Of a stretch of 64,000 bases of DNA, positions 28,165-36,325 are shown piece after piece. The notes below the pieces were generated by a model. The model was given only the letters and a program-made list of their open reading frames with translations. It searched no databases and was not told where the DNA came from. A program made the position numbers and the translations under genes. The number at the start of each line of letters is the position of its first letter. The first letter of the stretch is position 1. Source of the stretch: Glaciecola sp049650345 (lineage in GTDB: Bacteria; Pseudomonadota; Gammaproteobacteria; Enterobacterales; Alteromonadaceae); the NCBI GenBank assembly GCA_049650345.1, contig JBARZY010000125.1, positions 3,212 to 67,211 on the forward strand, read 5' to 3'.

Positions 28165-28689
28165 ATGAAACGTACAGTTAACACCACAACAAAATTACTA
28201 TGCTGTTTTGCGTTGGCGCTGCCATTATTTATGGCTAATGGCCAAGTCGTGACAACTGACACAGAAGCAGAAACGGCAAACATTGACAAAGATGTAGAGG
28301 TGATTGGTGTCGTAGGGCAAAAGCCATTGAGTTTTTTCCGCAGACAAATGGCCAGCGCAGAACTTGACTTTTACGACGCATTCAACGCAGTAGCAAATGA
28401 GGAAAAGTTCAAAATAAAGTGTCGTCGAGAAACAACGGTAGGCAGTAATATGAAACGTCAACGTTGTTACCCACAATACATGCTAGATGAGATGGCAGCG
28501 CGCACTCAAGACGTATTGTCGTCTGGCGGTCCTTACCCCTCATTTGCCGACATAGAAGTAATGACGAAAAAAGAGAAAAAAGAATCTTTAGCGTATCTAG
28601 AAAAAGTGGTGCTTGAGCATCCTCAATTACTCGCAAAGCTTATCGACTTGAACGAAAAGCAAGCGCTATACGAACAGAAGAAACAATAA
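28165..28689 (+). CDS. Exported hypothetical protein, 174 residues
   Basis: I do not recognise a named function. A signal peptide (about 1-26, cleavage near ANGQV) precedes an acidic stretch and EVIGVVGQKP. A central segment with FYDAFNAVANEEKFKIKC...GSNMKRQRCYPQYM has two Cys that could form a disulfide. The tail is charged and helical. This Cys-centred pattern recurs, as I recall, in uncharacterised exported proteins of Alteromonadales, often near regulators or TonB receptors. GAGGA precedes the ATG and a hairpin follows the stop. It is the only plus-strand gene among the minus-strand phaZ-phaC genes, so a link with PHB is not indicated. Confidence 0.75.
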   Translation: MKRTVNTTTKLLCCFALALPLFMANGQVVTTDTEAETANIDKDVEVIGVVGQKPLSFFRRQMASAELDFYDAFNAVANEEKFKIKCRRETTVGSNMKRQRCYPQYMLDEMAARTQDVLSSGGPYPSFADIEVMTKKEKKESLAYLEKVVLEHPQLLAKLIDLNEKQALYEQKKQ

Positions 28690-28714
28690 TGTACAATTGA
28701 CAACACACACATGA

Positions 28715-28747
28715 AGCCCTCTTTTGTCACTATGAGGGCTTGTCTTG
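28715..28747 (+). terminator. Hairpin terminator between the hypothetical gene and phaC
   Basis: AGCCCTC (28715-28721) pairs with GAGGGCT (28734-28740) and is followed by TTGTCTT, a weak T-run. It lies between two convergent genes. Confidence 0.6.
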
Positions 28748-28779
28748 GCAACGCTAAATGCAACCGCTTTGCAGGATCG

Positions 28780-30555
28780 TTATTTTAAAATTTTTAATAC
28801 ATATTCGCCAGGGGCGTCGCCTAATGCGGGTAAGTTTTCACAATCACCAGGTTGTGGTGGCTTTATGCGTTTACCCGATTGCGGTTTTAGCCAACTATGC
28901 CAATCAACCCACCATGACCCTTCATGTTCAGTAGCGCCCTCTAGCCACTCTTCAGGTGTTTCTGGCAGTGTATCATTGGTCCAATGAGGGTATTTCCCGC
29001 CTTTGGTAGGGTTGATTACGCCCGCAATGTGGCCAGAACCGCCCAATACAAAACGCGAGTCGCCTGAAACTAATTTAGTTCCTTCATAAGCTCCTTGCCA
29101 TAGCACAATGTGATCGGCAACGGTGGTTAAAAAATAGGTAGGCACATCAATGTTTGCCATATCAATGGATACGCCATCAATTTCAACGGCACCGCCTTCT
29201 TTTAGCTTATTTTCCCAGTAAGTTAGGCGTAAATACTGTTTAAAACAGCTTGCCGGGATATTAGTCGAGTCACTGTTCCAATAGAGGATATCGAATGGAG
29301 CGGGATCTTTTCCTTTTAGATAATTATCAACAAAGAATGACCAGAATAAACTGTTCTCACGTAACAAACTGAAGCTCATCGCAATAATGCGGCCGTCGAA
29401 AACACCCTTAATATCAGCATTTTGTTCAATCATGCCAAGCATATCTTCTGAGAAATAGTTGGCTACTTCACCTGGTTGCGAAAAGTCTAATAAGGTAGTG
29501 AGTAATGTAAGAGAGTTTACGCTAGTGTCACCCTTACCGCGCAGATACGCAGCGGTGACGGCTGACAAAGTGCCGCCTACACAAAAGCCGGTAAGATTTA
29601 CCTTGTCTTTCCCCGTTATTTCTTTCACTACATCAAGCGCAGCAACCGTGCCTTTCAACACATAGTCAAAGAAGTCGTTGTCGGCTAATTCAGCATCAGG
29701 GTTGACCCAAGAAATCATAAATACTGAATACCCGCTATCGAGCAGGCCGCCGACTAGAGATTTATCTTGAGCCAAGTCCATTACATAGTACTTGTTGATA
29801 AAGGGAGGCGTTACTAGAACAGGAACTTCTTGGCATGTTTTGGTACGCGGTTCGTAGTGTAATAACTCAAACAATTCATTTCTGTACACAACTTTACCCG
29901 GCGTATTCGCTAAGTTTTCACCCAGTGCGAAAGCATTGGCATCACTTTGACGCATTTTAAAGGCCTCAAGTGGACTTTGCTCCAAGTCTTCGAGATAGGC
30001 TTTCATGCCTTTTAGTATACTTTGGCCTTCGCTTTTTAAAATTTCTTCGCATACTTCAGGATTAGTGAGTACAAAATTGGTGGGAGACAACGAATTGACG
30101 TACTGACGAGTGAAGAACTTAGCTTGGTCGGCCTCTTTGGGACTGGCAAATTCTATGTTACCTACCATGTTGGTGATCATGTCTACATTAATTAGATATG
30201 ACTCTTTAATGTAATTAAATACTGGGTTTTGTTCCCAGTCTTGATGGGCAAAACGTCGATCTTTTTTTCGAGAAGGGTCAGATACTTCAACTTCTTCTCC
30301 CATCATTGCCTTTGAAGCGCGTTGCCACAAATCGCTCTGCTTTTGCATATATTCAATTTGCTGGTTGAATAATTTGCTAGCATCTACCTTGGTGTCACCG
30401 GCAAGCAAGGCTTGTAATTTTTCTAAATCGCCTAAAAATGGACTAGGTTGTTGGTCACCAATACTGGCGCGCTTTACAATATCTTGCGCTACTGAGTTAA
30501 AAATATTGGCGTATTGTTCAATGTAACCTAACACTTGAGAGTCATCGCTACCCAT
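28780..30555 (-). CDS. phaC: Class I poly(3-hydroxyalkanoate) synthase
   Basis: 591 residues from the ATG at 30555, which has AAGGA with good spacing; the ATG at 30573 lacks one. It polymerises (R)-3-hydroxyacyl-CoA on PHB granules. An N-terminal PhaC_N domain includes FFTRQYVNSLSPTNF and TPGKVVYRN. The alpha/beta-hydrolase core has the lipase-like box GFCVGGT with nucleophile Cys about residue 325, plus WNSDSTNIP containing the catalytic Asp and GGSGHIAGVINP with the catalytic His. Length fits class I (PHB, short-chain). No phaE or phaR-subunit gene is needed. It follows the small DUF6489-like gene by about 30 bases. Confidence 0.95.
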   Translation of the reverse strand: MGSDDSQVLGYIEQYANIFNSVAQDIVKRASIGDQQPSPFLGDLEKLQALLAGDTKVDASKLFNQQIEYMQKQSDLWQRASKAMMGEEVEVSDPSRKKDRRFAHQDWEQNPVFNYIKESYLINVDMITNMVGNIEFASPKEADQAKFFTRQYVNSLSPTNFVLTNPEVCEEILKSEGQSILKGMKAYLEDLEQSPLEAFKMRQSDANAFALGENLANTPGKVVYRNELFELLHYEPRTKTCQEVPVLVTPPFINKYYVMDLAQDKSLVGGLLDSGYSVFMISWVNPDAELADNDFFDYVLKGTVAALDVVKEITGKDKVNLTGFCVGGTLSAVTAAYLRGKGDTSVNSLTLLTTLLDFSQPGEVANYFSEDMLGMIEQNADIKGVFDGRIIAMSFSLLRENSLFWSFFVDNYLKGKDPAPFDILYWNSDSTNIPASCFKQYLRLTYWENKLKEGGAVEIDGVSIDMANIDVPTYFLTTVADHIVLWQGAYEGTKLVSGDSRFVLGGSGHIAGVINPTKGGKYPHWTNDTLPETPEEWLEGATEHEGSWWVDWHSWLKPQSGKRIKPPQPGDCENLPALGDAPGEYVLKILK

Positions 30556-30586
30556 GGTGGTTTCCTTATCCATTATTGGTATGTAA

Positions 30587-30844
30587 TTATTTGCTATCTG
30601 TTTTATCGCTTGTGTTACCTGTTGCCTGCAAAAAGCTACTCATCATTTTTTGATATGCACTAAAGCCGGTCATCCCCGATTCAATCGAAGGTTTTACAAA
30701 GGTTTCAAATGCAGTCTGTGGGTCTTGCTCGCATTTTTCTAGTAAGTCTTTGGTTATCGAGCTATGTAATTCGCTAAAATCAGGTAGCCCAAATATTTCG
30801 CGTGCTTCTGCTGGTGATATATCTAGTTCAATATTAACTTTCAT
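30587..30844 (-). CDS. Small DUF6489-like protein upstream of phaC
   Basis: 85 residues from the ATG at 30844, preceded by GGGTG; another ATG at 30856 has no ribosome-binding site. The start MKVNIELDISPAEAREIFGLPD matches, from memory, a family of small uncharacterised proteins (DUF6489). The middle is helical (QKMMSSFLQATG). Position directly before phaC on the same strand suggests co-transcription and a role in PHB granules or synthase control, which is inference. It is acidic and soluble, with no signal peptide. Confidence 0.72.
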   Translation of the reverse strand: MKVNIELDISPAEAREIFGLPDFSELHSSITKDLLEKCEQDPQTAFETFVKPSIESGMTGFSAYQKMMSSFLQATGNTSDKTDSK

Positions 30845-30986
30845 CTTTGCACCCATGCGATAAAATGGTTGAACTTACAGACTAGTCTTCGACCTCATAC
30901 TTGTCTAGTCGCATAGACTAATGTATCAAAATTAGAAGACAGATTTATGATGTAGAACAAACGCACAACACACTAAAACAGGAAAC

Positions 30987-33302
30987 TTGTTGAAAATACT
31001 TCATTTATTAACCGCACCATGGCGTTGGTTTACGCGGCACTTTGTTAAGCTAACAGTGCTTGTAATGGTATTGTTAGCTACTTACTTGATTTATCTTGAT
31101 GCCCAAATACAGCCACGTTTTGAAGGCAATAAGTGGCAAGTGCCTGCACAAATTTATGCGCGTCCCTTGGTGATAGAAACCAAACAAGAAATTACGCCGC
31201 AAGAGATCATTGATGAACTAGAGTTGTTGGGCTATAGGGGCGAAAATCAAGCAAGCCAAGTGGGGGAGTTCAGCGTTACCCAAAATACGATTACTGTTTA
31301 TCGTCGTGCGTTTTATTATCCTGATAACCATTACCCCCAACAAAGAATGCGGATTACTTGGAAAGGGACTCGCATTGCCAACATTAAAGTGCTCGACAAC
31401 AATAATACCTTAAGCAGAACAAGTCTTGAACCTTGGTTAGTCTCGAGATTGGTGAGCGGCTCAAACGAAGACCGTATGTTAGTTGAAGGTGACGCCATCC
31501 CTGAATTGCTAGTTAACGGTTTAGTCATTGTTGAAGACAAAAACTTCTACTCGCACCACGGCGTTGCGCCGCTTGCAATTGTGCGAGCACTGATGGCCAA
31601 TATCACTGCTGGTCGCACCGTACAAGGGGGCAGCACCTTAACCCAGCAATTGGTTAAAAATTTGTTTTTGACTCGCCAACAAACCTACATTCGGAAGTTA
31701 CGAGAAGCGGCTATGGCTATCGTGATTGATGCCCGCTATAGCAAACGTGAAATTCTTGATGCCTATATTAACGAAGTATTTTTAGGACAAAACGGTGCAA
31801 CTGCAATTCATGGTTTCGGGCTGGCGAGTCATTTTTACTTTAATAAACCGCTACACGAACTTGAAATAAGTGAAACGGCAACATTAATTGGTTTGGTAAA
31901 AGGCCCTTCTTACTACGACCCAAATCGCCGTCCAAAACGGATGACTGAGCGGCGTAATTTAGTGTTGAGATTGATGTTTGAGGCCAATGAAATTAATCGT
32001 AGTGAATATGAAGTTGCAATAAATTCACCGCTGGTGACGATAAAAAACAGCAGCTTGGCATCAGGAAAGCATCCTGCTTTTATGGATAAGGTACGTAACG
32101 AGTTAAAAGAGGTGGTGAATAATACTCAACAGCTAAGTGCTGGAGTGAAAGTATTTACCACACTCGATATTAACGCTCAGCGCCGTGCTGAAAAAGCCGT
32201 GAAGCAGGTGGTTGCGGCAAAATCTAAGGCATATAAACAAGCAGACTTAGAAGCTGCGCTGGTGATGACCGATATTAAATCGGGTGGTATTCGCGCAATG
32301 ATAGGAGGCAAAAACACTGAGTATGCCGGGTTTAACCGTGCGCTAAATGCATATCGGCCTATTGGTTCGCTCATTAAACCAGTGGTGTATTTGCGTGCGT
32401 TGGAACAACCAGAGCGCTTTAATCTAGCGTCTACTTTGCAAGACCAACCCATTAGCTATGATGACGCCGAGGGTAAAAAATGGCGTCCTCTCAATGCCGA
32501 CAAAAAGTTTAGAGGGCAAGTCATGCTTATAGAAGGCTTGGTTAATTCGTATAATGTGCCCAGCGTAAACCTTGCAGCCAGTATTGGCTTTGACGAAGTG
32601 GTGAATACGCTTAACCGTTTGGGGGCAAACAAGCAAGTTGCACCATTGCCATCTATCGCCTTAGGTGCAGTTGAATTGTCGCCGCTGCAAGTCAATCAGG
32701 TGTACCAAACTATTTCAAATGAAGGAGTGTTGCGTCCGCTGTTTTCCTTGTACGCTGTGTCTACTCATAACAACACCTTAATATGGAAACGAGAAGAACG
32801 TTCGCAACAACGCGCCGATGAGGACGCTACATACTTACTTAATTATGCTCTGCATAAAGTAACACTAGAAGGCACGGGTAAACGTATTAAGGCGACTTTC
32901 CCTAATGTGAATATGGCGGGTAAAACCGGCACAACCGACGATTACCGCGACAGTTGGTTCAGTGGTTTCGATCGAAATCTAGTGACCAGTATCTGGCTAG
33001 GAAATGACAACAACAAACCCATTAATATGTCTGGTGCAAGTGGTGCCATGGCAGTATTTATTGCCTTGCAACAGCACCAGTCACCTAAAACATTGGTAAG
33101 AAAATTTCCCGCATCACTTAACATTGCGCACTTCAATCAACAAACTGGCGAACGCACGCTTCCAGGTTGCCCCAATGTGGTGAGCCTTCCCGCAATTCGC
33201 GATACATTACCCGCCGCTACACCATGCAGCGCACAACCAAAAGCCATCACCCAGCCACAAAAAACAGAAAAATCCTGGTGGCAAAAACTCTTCGGCACCT
33301 AA
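30987..33302 (+). CDS. mrcB: Penicillin-binding protein 1B, bifunctional peptidoglycan synthase
   Basis: 771 residues. A cytoplasmic tail, a membrane helix (about 20-40), a UB2H regulatory domain (about 55-140), a GT51 transglycosylase domain with Glu183 (VEDKNFYSHHG) and QGGSTLTQQLVKN, and a transpeptidase domain with SLIK (Ser461), SYN-like YNVPS and K646-TG (AGKTGTTDDYRDSWF). UB2H marks it as the LpoB-activated PBP1B type. AGGAAA precedes tandem TTG codons; the first (30987) is used here. It is divergent from the phaC unit. Confidence 0.95.
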   Translation: MLKILHLLTAPWRWFTRHFVKLTVLVMVLLATYLIYLDAQIQPRFEGNKWQVPAQIYARPLVIETKQEITPQEIIDELELLGYRGENQASQVGEFSVTQNTITVYRRAFYYPDNHYPQQRMRITWKGTRIANIKVLDNNNTLSRTSLEPWLVSRLVSGSNEDRMLVEGDAIPELLVNGLVIVEDKNFYSHHGVAPLAIVRALMANITAGRTVQGGSTLTQQLVKNLFLTRQQTYIRKLREAAMAIVIDARYSKREILDAYINEVFLGQNGATAIHGFGLASHFYFNKPLHELEISETATLIGLVKGPSYYDPNRRPKRMTERRNLVLRLMFEANEINRSEYEVAINSPLVTIKNSSLASGKHPAFMDKVRNELKEVVNNTQQLSAGVKVFTTLDINAQRRAEKAVKQVVAAKSKAYKQADLEAALVMTDIKSGGIRAMIGGKNTEYAGFNRALNAYRPIGSLIKPVVYLRALEQPERFNLASTLQDQPISYDDAEGKKWRPLNADKKFRGQVMLIEGLVNSYNVPSVNLAASIGFDEVVNTLNRLGANKQVAPLPSIALGAVELSPLQVNQVYQTISNEGVLRPLFSLYAVSTHNNTLIWKREERSQQRADEDATYLLNYALHKVTLEGTGKRIKATFPNVNMAGKTGTTDDYRDSWFSGFDRNLVTSIWLGNDNNKPINMSGASGAMAVFIALQQHQSPKTLVRKFPASLNIAHFNQQTGERTLPGCPNVVSLPAIRDTLPAATPCSAQPKAITQPQKTEKSWWQKLFGT

Positions 33303-33309
33303 ACACCAA

Positions 33310-33400
33310 AAATTAATGGGGTCAGAGTACATTATTTTCGAAATATCAAACGATAGAAAAATTGCTGATAGCGAATAATGTACTCTGACCCCATTAATTT
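33310..33400. repeat. Palindromic repeat element with 27-bp perfect arms
   Basis: The arms 33310-33336 and 33374-33400 are exact inverted copies carrying GGGGTCAGAGTACATTATT, around a 37-base centre. The GGGGTCAGAGT core is, from memory, a dispersed palindrome of gammaproteobacterial genomes of the kind mobilised by REP-associated tyrosine transposases. It sits just after mrcB and may also end its transcript. No transposase is nearby. Confidence 0.7.
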
Positions 33401-33405
33401 AAGGG

Positions 33406-33422
33406 CGCACCAAATCGGTGAT
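33406..33422. promoter_or_regulatory. Candidate NtrC box 1 before glnK
   Basis: CGCAC-N7-GTGAT is a partial match to the NtrC consensus TGCAC-N7-GTGCA. Its centre is about 29 bases from that of box 2, close to three helical turns. Confidence 0.42.
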
Positions 33423-33434
33423 GCGCTGTCTCTT

Positions 33435-33451
33435 TGCACATAATTGGTGCG
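33435..33451. promoter_or_regulatory. Candidate NtrC box 2 before glnK
   Basis: TGCAC-ATAATTG-GTGCG matches the NtrC site TGCAC-N7-GTGCA except for the last base, with an AT-rich centre. It lies about 70 bases upstream of the candidate sigma-54 promoter, a usual enhancer position. Confidence 0.58.
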
Positions 33452-33513
33452 AAAAGTCACCTTTAAATTTGTTATGGATTAACTAAGATATTGTTTTTAT
33501 TGCAAATTAATTG

Positions 33514-33530
33514 TTGGCATTAGTTTTGTA
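33514..33530 (+). promoter_or_regulatory. Candidate sigma-54 promoter of glnK-amtB
   Basis: TTGGCAT supplies the -24 GG (33516-33517), and TTGT at exactly ten bases' spacing supplies -12 with GT instead of the preferred GC. Correct spacing plus upstream NtrC-like boxes support it; the -12 mismatch lowers confidence. Confidence 0.5.
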
Positions 33531-33599
33531 TTGCACCCTGTAAATTCACCAAATATCGTCCATTCATTAACGTATATTTTAAATTAGCAGGAGCAACAC

Positions 33600-33938
33600 A
33601 TGAAATTAGTCACTGCAATCATAAAGCCTTTTAAGCTAGATGATGTTCGTGAAGCCATCTCGGAGATTGGCATAGACGGATTAACCGTAACTGAAGTAAA
33701 AGGATTTGGTCGCCAAAAAGGTCACACCGAGCTATATCGTGGCGCAGAATATCAAGTTGATTTTTTACCTAAGGTAAAACTTGAAATTGCTGTGCAGTCT
33801 GATCAAGTCGAGCGTTTAGTTGAAGCCATTGTTGGTGCAGCTAAAACTGGCAAAATCGGCGACGGTAAAGTATTTGTATACGACCTACAACAAGCCGTAC
33901 GTATCCGTACTGGCGAAGTTGATACCGAAGCTCTTTAA
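33600..33938 (+). CDS. glnK: PII nitrogen regulatory protein GlnK
   Basis: 112 residues. It is a trimeric PII signal protein that binds ATP/ADP and 2-oxoglutarate and blocks the AmtB channel when nitrogen is plentiful. Tyr51 in the T-loop (LYRGAEY) is the GlnD uridylylation site. VTEVKGFGRQKGH and the C-terminal GDGKVFVYDL...RIRTGE loop are conserved. Placement directly before amtB (28 bases) argues for GlnK rather than GlnB. AGGAG precedes the ATG. Confidence 0.95.
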   Translation: MKLVTAIIKPFKLDDVREAISEIGIDGLTVTEVKGFGRQKGHTELYRGAEYQVDFLPKVKLEIAVQSDQVERLVEAIVGAAKTGKIGDGKVFVYDLQQAVRIRTGEVDTEAL

Positions 33939-33966
33939 CATCTAGCCATTACCAGGAGAAAACACA

Positions 33967-35193
33967 ATGGAAACTACATTTGAATTAGGGTATGCACTAG
34001 ATACCTTTTATTTTTTGATTTGCGGCGCATTCGTTATGTGGATGGCGGCAGGCTTTACTATGTTAGAAGCGGGCTTAGTGCGCGCTAAAAACACCACCGA
34101 AATTTTGACCAAGAACGTAGCTTTGTATGCTATCTCATGCATCATGTATATGATTTGTGGTTACGCAATTATGTATGGCGGCGATTTCTTCTTGTCAGGT
34201 ATTACTGGCGATGGCGCGACAGGTGTTGCCGAAGATGCAGCAACATATGCACCGTCTGCAGACTTCTTTTTCCAAGTAGTATTTGTAGCAACCGCTATGT
34301 CTATTGTGTCGGGTGCAGTTGCTGAGCGTATGAAGCTTTGGTCTTTCTTATTGTTCGCAGTTGTTCTAACAGGCTTTATCTATCCTATGGAAGGTGCTTG
34401 GACGTGGAATGGCGAAGCAGTGTTTGGTATGTATGTACTAGGCGACCTTGGTTTCAGTGACTTTGCAGGCTCAGGTATTGTACACATGGCGGGTGCAGCA
34501 GCTGCTTTAGCCGGTGTATTGGTATTAGGTGCTCGTAAGGGTAAATATACTGCCGACGGTAAAGCTAACGCTATCCCAGGTGCAAATTTACCACTAGCGA
34601 CCTTAGGCACATTCATTTTATGGATGGGTTGGTTTGGCTTTAACGGCGGTTCAGTATTAGCAACTGCATCTGTTGAAAGCGCGAACAGCGTAGCAGTGGT
34701 ATTCATGAACACTAACATGGCTGCTGCTGGCGGTTTGGTTGCGGCATTAATTGTTGCTCGTATCATGTTCGGTAAAGCTGACCTGACTATGGCACTTAAC
34801 GGCGCACTTGCTGGCCTTGTAGCCATCACTGCCGAGCCTTCAACACCTACAGCCCTGCAAGCAACCTTGTTTGGTGCAATTGGTGGTGTATTAGTAGTGT
34901 TCAGTATTGTTGGTCTAGACAAGCTTAAGATTGATGATCCAGTAGGTGCAATTTCGGTGCACGGTGTAGTAGGTTTACTTGGCTTGTTGTTAGTACCTTT
35001 TACTAACTCAGGTTCATCGTTCTCAGGTCAAATTATTGGTGCACTTACCATTTTCGTATGGGTATTTGTGACTAGCTTCATTGTTTGGATTGCAATTAAA
35101 GCACTAATTGGTGTGAGAGTATCTGAAGAAGAAGAGTTTGAAGGTGTTGATGTTGCAGAGTGTGGCTTAGAAGCTTACCCTGAATTTAAATAA
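33967..35193 (+). CDS. amtB: Ammonium transporter AmtB
   Basis: 408 residues, about 11 membrane helices. It conducts ammonium across the inner membrane. The family signature region (FAGSGIVHMAGAAAALAG) carries the first pore His and SVHGVVGLLG the second; AGFTMLEAGLVRAKNTTEIL is the usual N-terminal segment. There is no cleavable signal peptide as in Escherichia coli AmtB, since the first helix begins about residue 13. It is co-transcribed with glnK and followed by a strong terminator. Confidence 0.95.
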   Translation: METTFELGYALDTFYFLICGAFVMWMAAGFTMLEAGLVRAKNTTEILTKNVALYAISCIMYMICGYAIMYGGDFFLSGITGDGATGVAEDAATYAPSADFFFQVVFVATAMSIVSGAVAERMKLWSFLLFAVVLTGFIYPMEGAWTWNGEAVFGMYVLGDLGFSDFAGSGIVHMAGAAAALAGVLVLGARKGKYTADGKANAIPGANLPLATLGTFILWMGWFGFNGGSVLATASVESANSVAVVFMNTNMAAAGGLVAALIVARIMFGKADLTMALNGALAGLVAITAEPSTPTALQATLFGAIGGVLVVFSIVGLDKLKIDDPVGAISVHGVVGLLGLLLVPFTNSGSSFSGQIIGALTIFVWVFVTSFIVWIAIKALIGVRVSEEEEFEGVDVAECGLEAYPEFK

Positions 35194-35267
35194 GTCAGCA
35201 TTGTTCGAATAAACAATTGAAGGGAAACGCGGCTTAATACTAATAACAATAATAGCCGCTATTAAAC

Positions 35268-35302
35268 AAAAGCCAGTAACAATAATGTTACTGGCTTTTT
35301 TC
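35268..35302. terminator. Rho-independent terminator after amtB
   Basis: AAAGCCAGTAAC pairs with GTTACTGGCTTT around AATAAT. T-runs follow on the plus strand and an A-run precedes, so it may work for both the amtB transcript and the convergent glyoxalase gene. Confidence 0.92.
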
Positions 35303-35358
35303 GTTGTTATTACTTAAAAACGGTTGCGATGCTCCAGTGTTTGACTACTAGCTCAGAA

Positions 35359-35802
35359 CTACCAGCTACCCGTATTTTCCATGCTTTTCCAAGGCTCTTG
35401 CACTGGCAAGGCTTTGCCTTTTTGTAATAACTCAATAGATATGCCGTCGGGTGACTTAACAAAAGCCATATGACCGTCACGAGGGGGGCGATTAATAGTA
35501 ACGCCATTATTCTGCAATGTTTGGCAAAGCTCATAAACGTTCTCTACTCTGAATGCTAAATGTCCAAACGACCTTCCAGTAGTATAAGCTTCTTCAGGAT
35601 CCCAGTTATAGGTAAGCTCTATTTCAGGCGATTGCTTTTTTTCAGCAGATTCAAGGTCTTCATTTGCCGCTAAATAAATGAGCGAAAAGCGACCTTGTTC
35701 ACTGTCGTAGCGTTTAGTTTGTACTAAACCCAATAGGTCACAGTAAAAGTGCAAAGACGCATCAACATCTGTAACCCGAACCATGGTATGTAAAAATTGC
35801 AT
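35359..35802 (-). CDS. Glyoxalase I (lactoylglutathione lyase)-like protein
   Basis: 147 residues, a complete VOC-fold glyoxalase I. It converts the methylglyoxal-glutathione hemithioacetal to S-lactoylglutathione. All four metal ligands known in Escherichia coli GloA align: His5 (LHTM), Glu in IELTYNW, His in FGHLAF and Glu in ISIELL. PPRDGHMAFVKSPDG is typical of the group. The C-terminus is slightly longer than in GloA. A second VOC protein lies just upstream on the same strand. Confidence 0.87.
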   Translation of the reverse strand: MQFLHTMVRVTDVDASLHFYCDLLGLVQTKRYDSEQGRFSLIYLAANEDLESAEKKQSPEIELTYNWDPEEAYTTGRSFGHLAFRVENVYELCQTLQNNGVTINRPPRDGHMAFVKSPDGISIELLQKGKALPVQEPWKSMENTGSW

Positions 35803-35826
35803 GTCGTTTCCTTATCTATATATGAG

Positions 35827-36174
35827 TTATTCGTGACACCAAACTGCTAGTTCATTGTTGCAAGGGTCGAGAAAGTGAAAGCGACGACCACCGGGAAAAC
35901 TAAAAATATCGGTTTTAATGTGACCACCACACTCAATGACTCGTTGTTTAGTATCTTCAAGCTGGGTAGATAATAATACTACGAGTGCACCACCTGTGTC
36001 GGCATTAGTGGCCAAATCGGCATAATAAAAACCGCCCGCGATGCCGGCATTTTCAAAACTGCAGTAGTCAGGGCCATAATCGGTAAATTGCCAATTAAAC
36101 GCATTACTATAAAAGGCTTTTATTTTAGGTAAATCGTTTGCCGGAAATTCTACATAATTAATATTATTGTTCAT
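35827..36174 (-). CDS. VOC-family (glyoxalase/bleomycin resistance fold) protein
   Basis: 115 residues with a single VOC domain: NYVEFPANDLPKIKAFYSNAF at the start, GIAGGFYY in the middle and FHFLDPCNNELAVW at the end. Members of this branch are uncharacterised; related sequences are often called glyoxalase-like. It ends 24 bases before the glyoxalase I-like gene, so the two are probably one transcript. I see no evidence for a particular substrate. Confidence 0.8.
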   Translation of the reverse strand: MNNNINYVEFPANDLPKIKAFYSNAFNWQFTDYGPDYCSFENAGIAGGFYYADLATNADTGGALVVLLSTQLEDTKQRVIECGGHIKTDIFSFPGGRRFHFLDPCNNELAVWCHE

Positions 36175-36325
36175 TTGATTTTTCGCTTTTGAAGCACTTC
36201 AAGCCGTGTTTGAGTGCGTATTAAGGTGGTAGTATTTCATTACTGAGGGTACACTAAACCCTAAATTATCAAGAAATTTGCATAGCTACCACCTATTTAA
36301 TGTAAACAATAAGAGTAGAACGCGC

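Noticed and set aside
33535..33545. TTGCA just after the candidate sigma-54 promoter as an alternative -12 element
   Set aside because: No GG dinucleotide lies ten bases upstream of its GC, so spacing is wrong for sigma-54.
34380..34922. 180-codon minus-strand ORF opposite amtB
   Set aside because: Antisense of a strongly conserved gene, with no start signal or homology.
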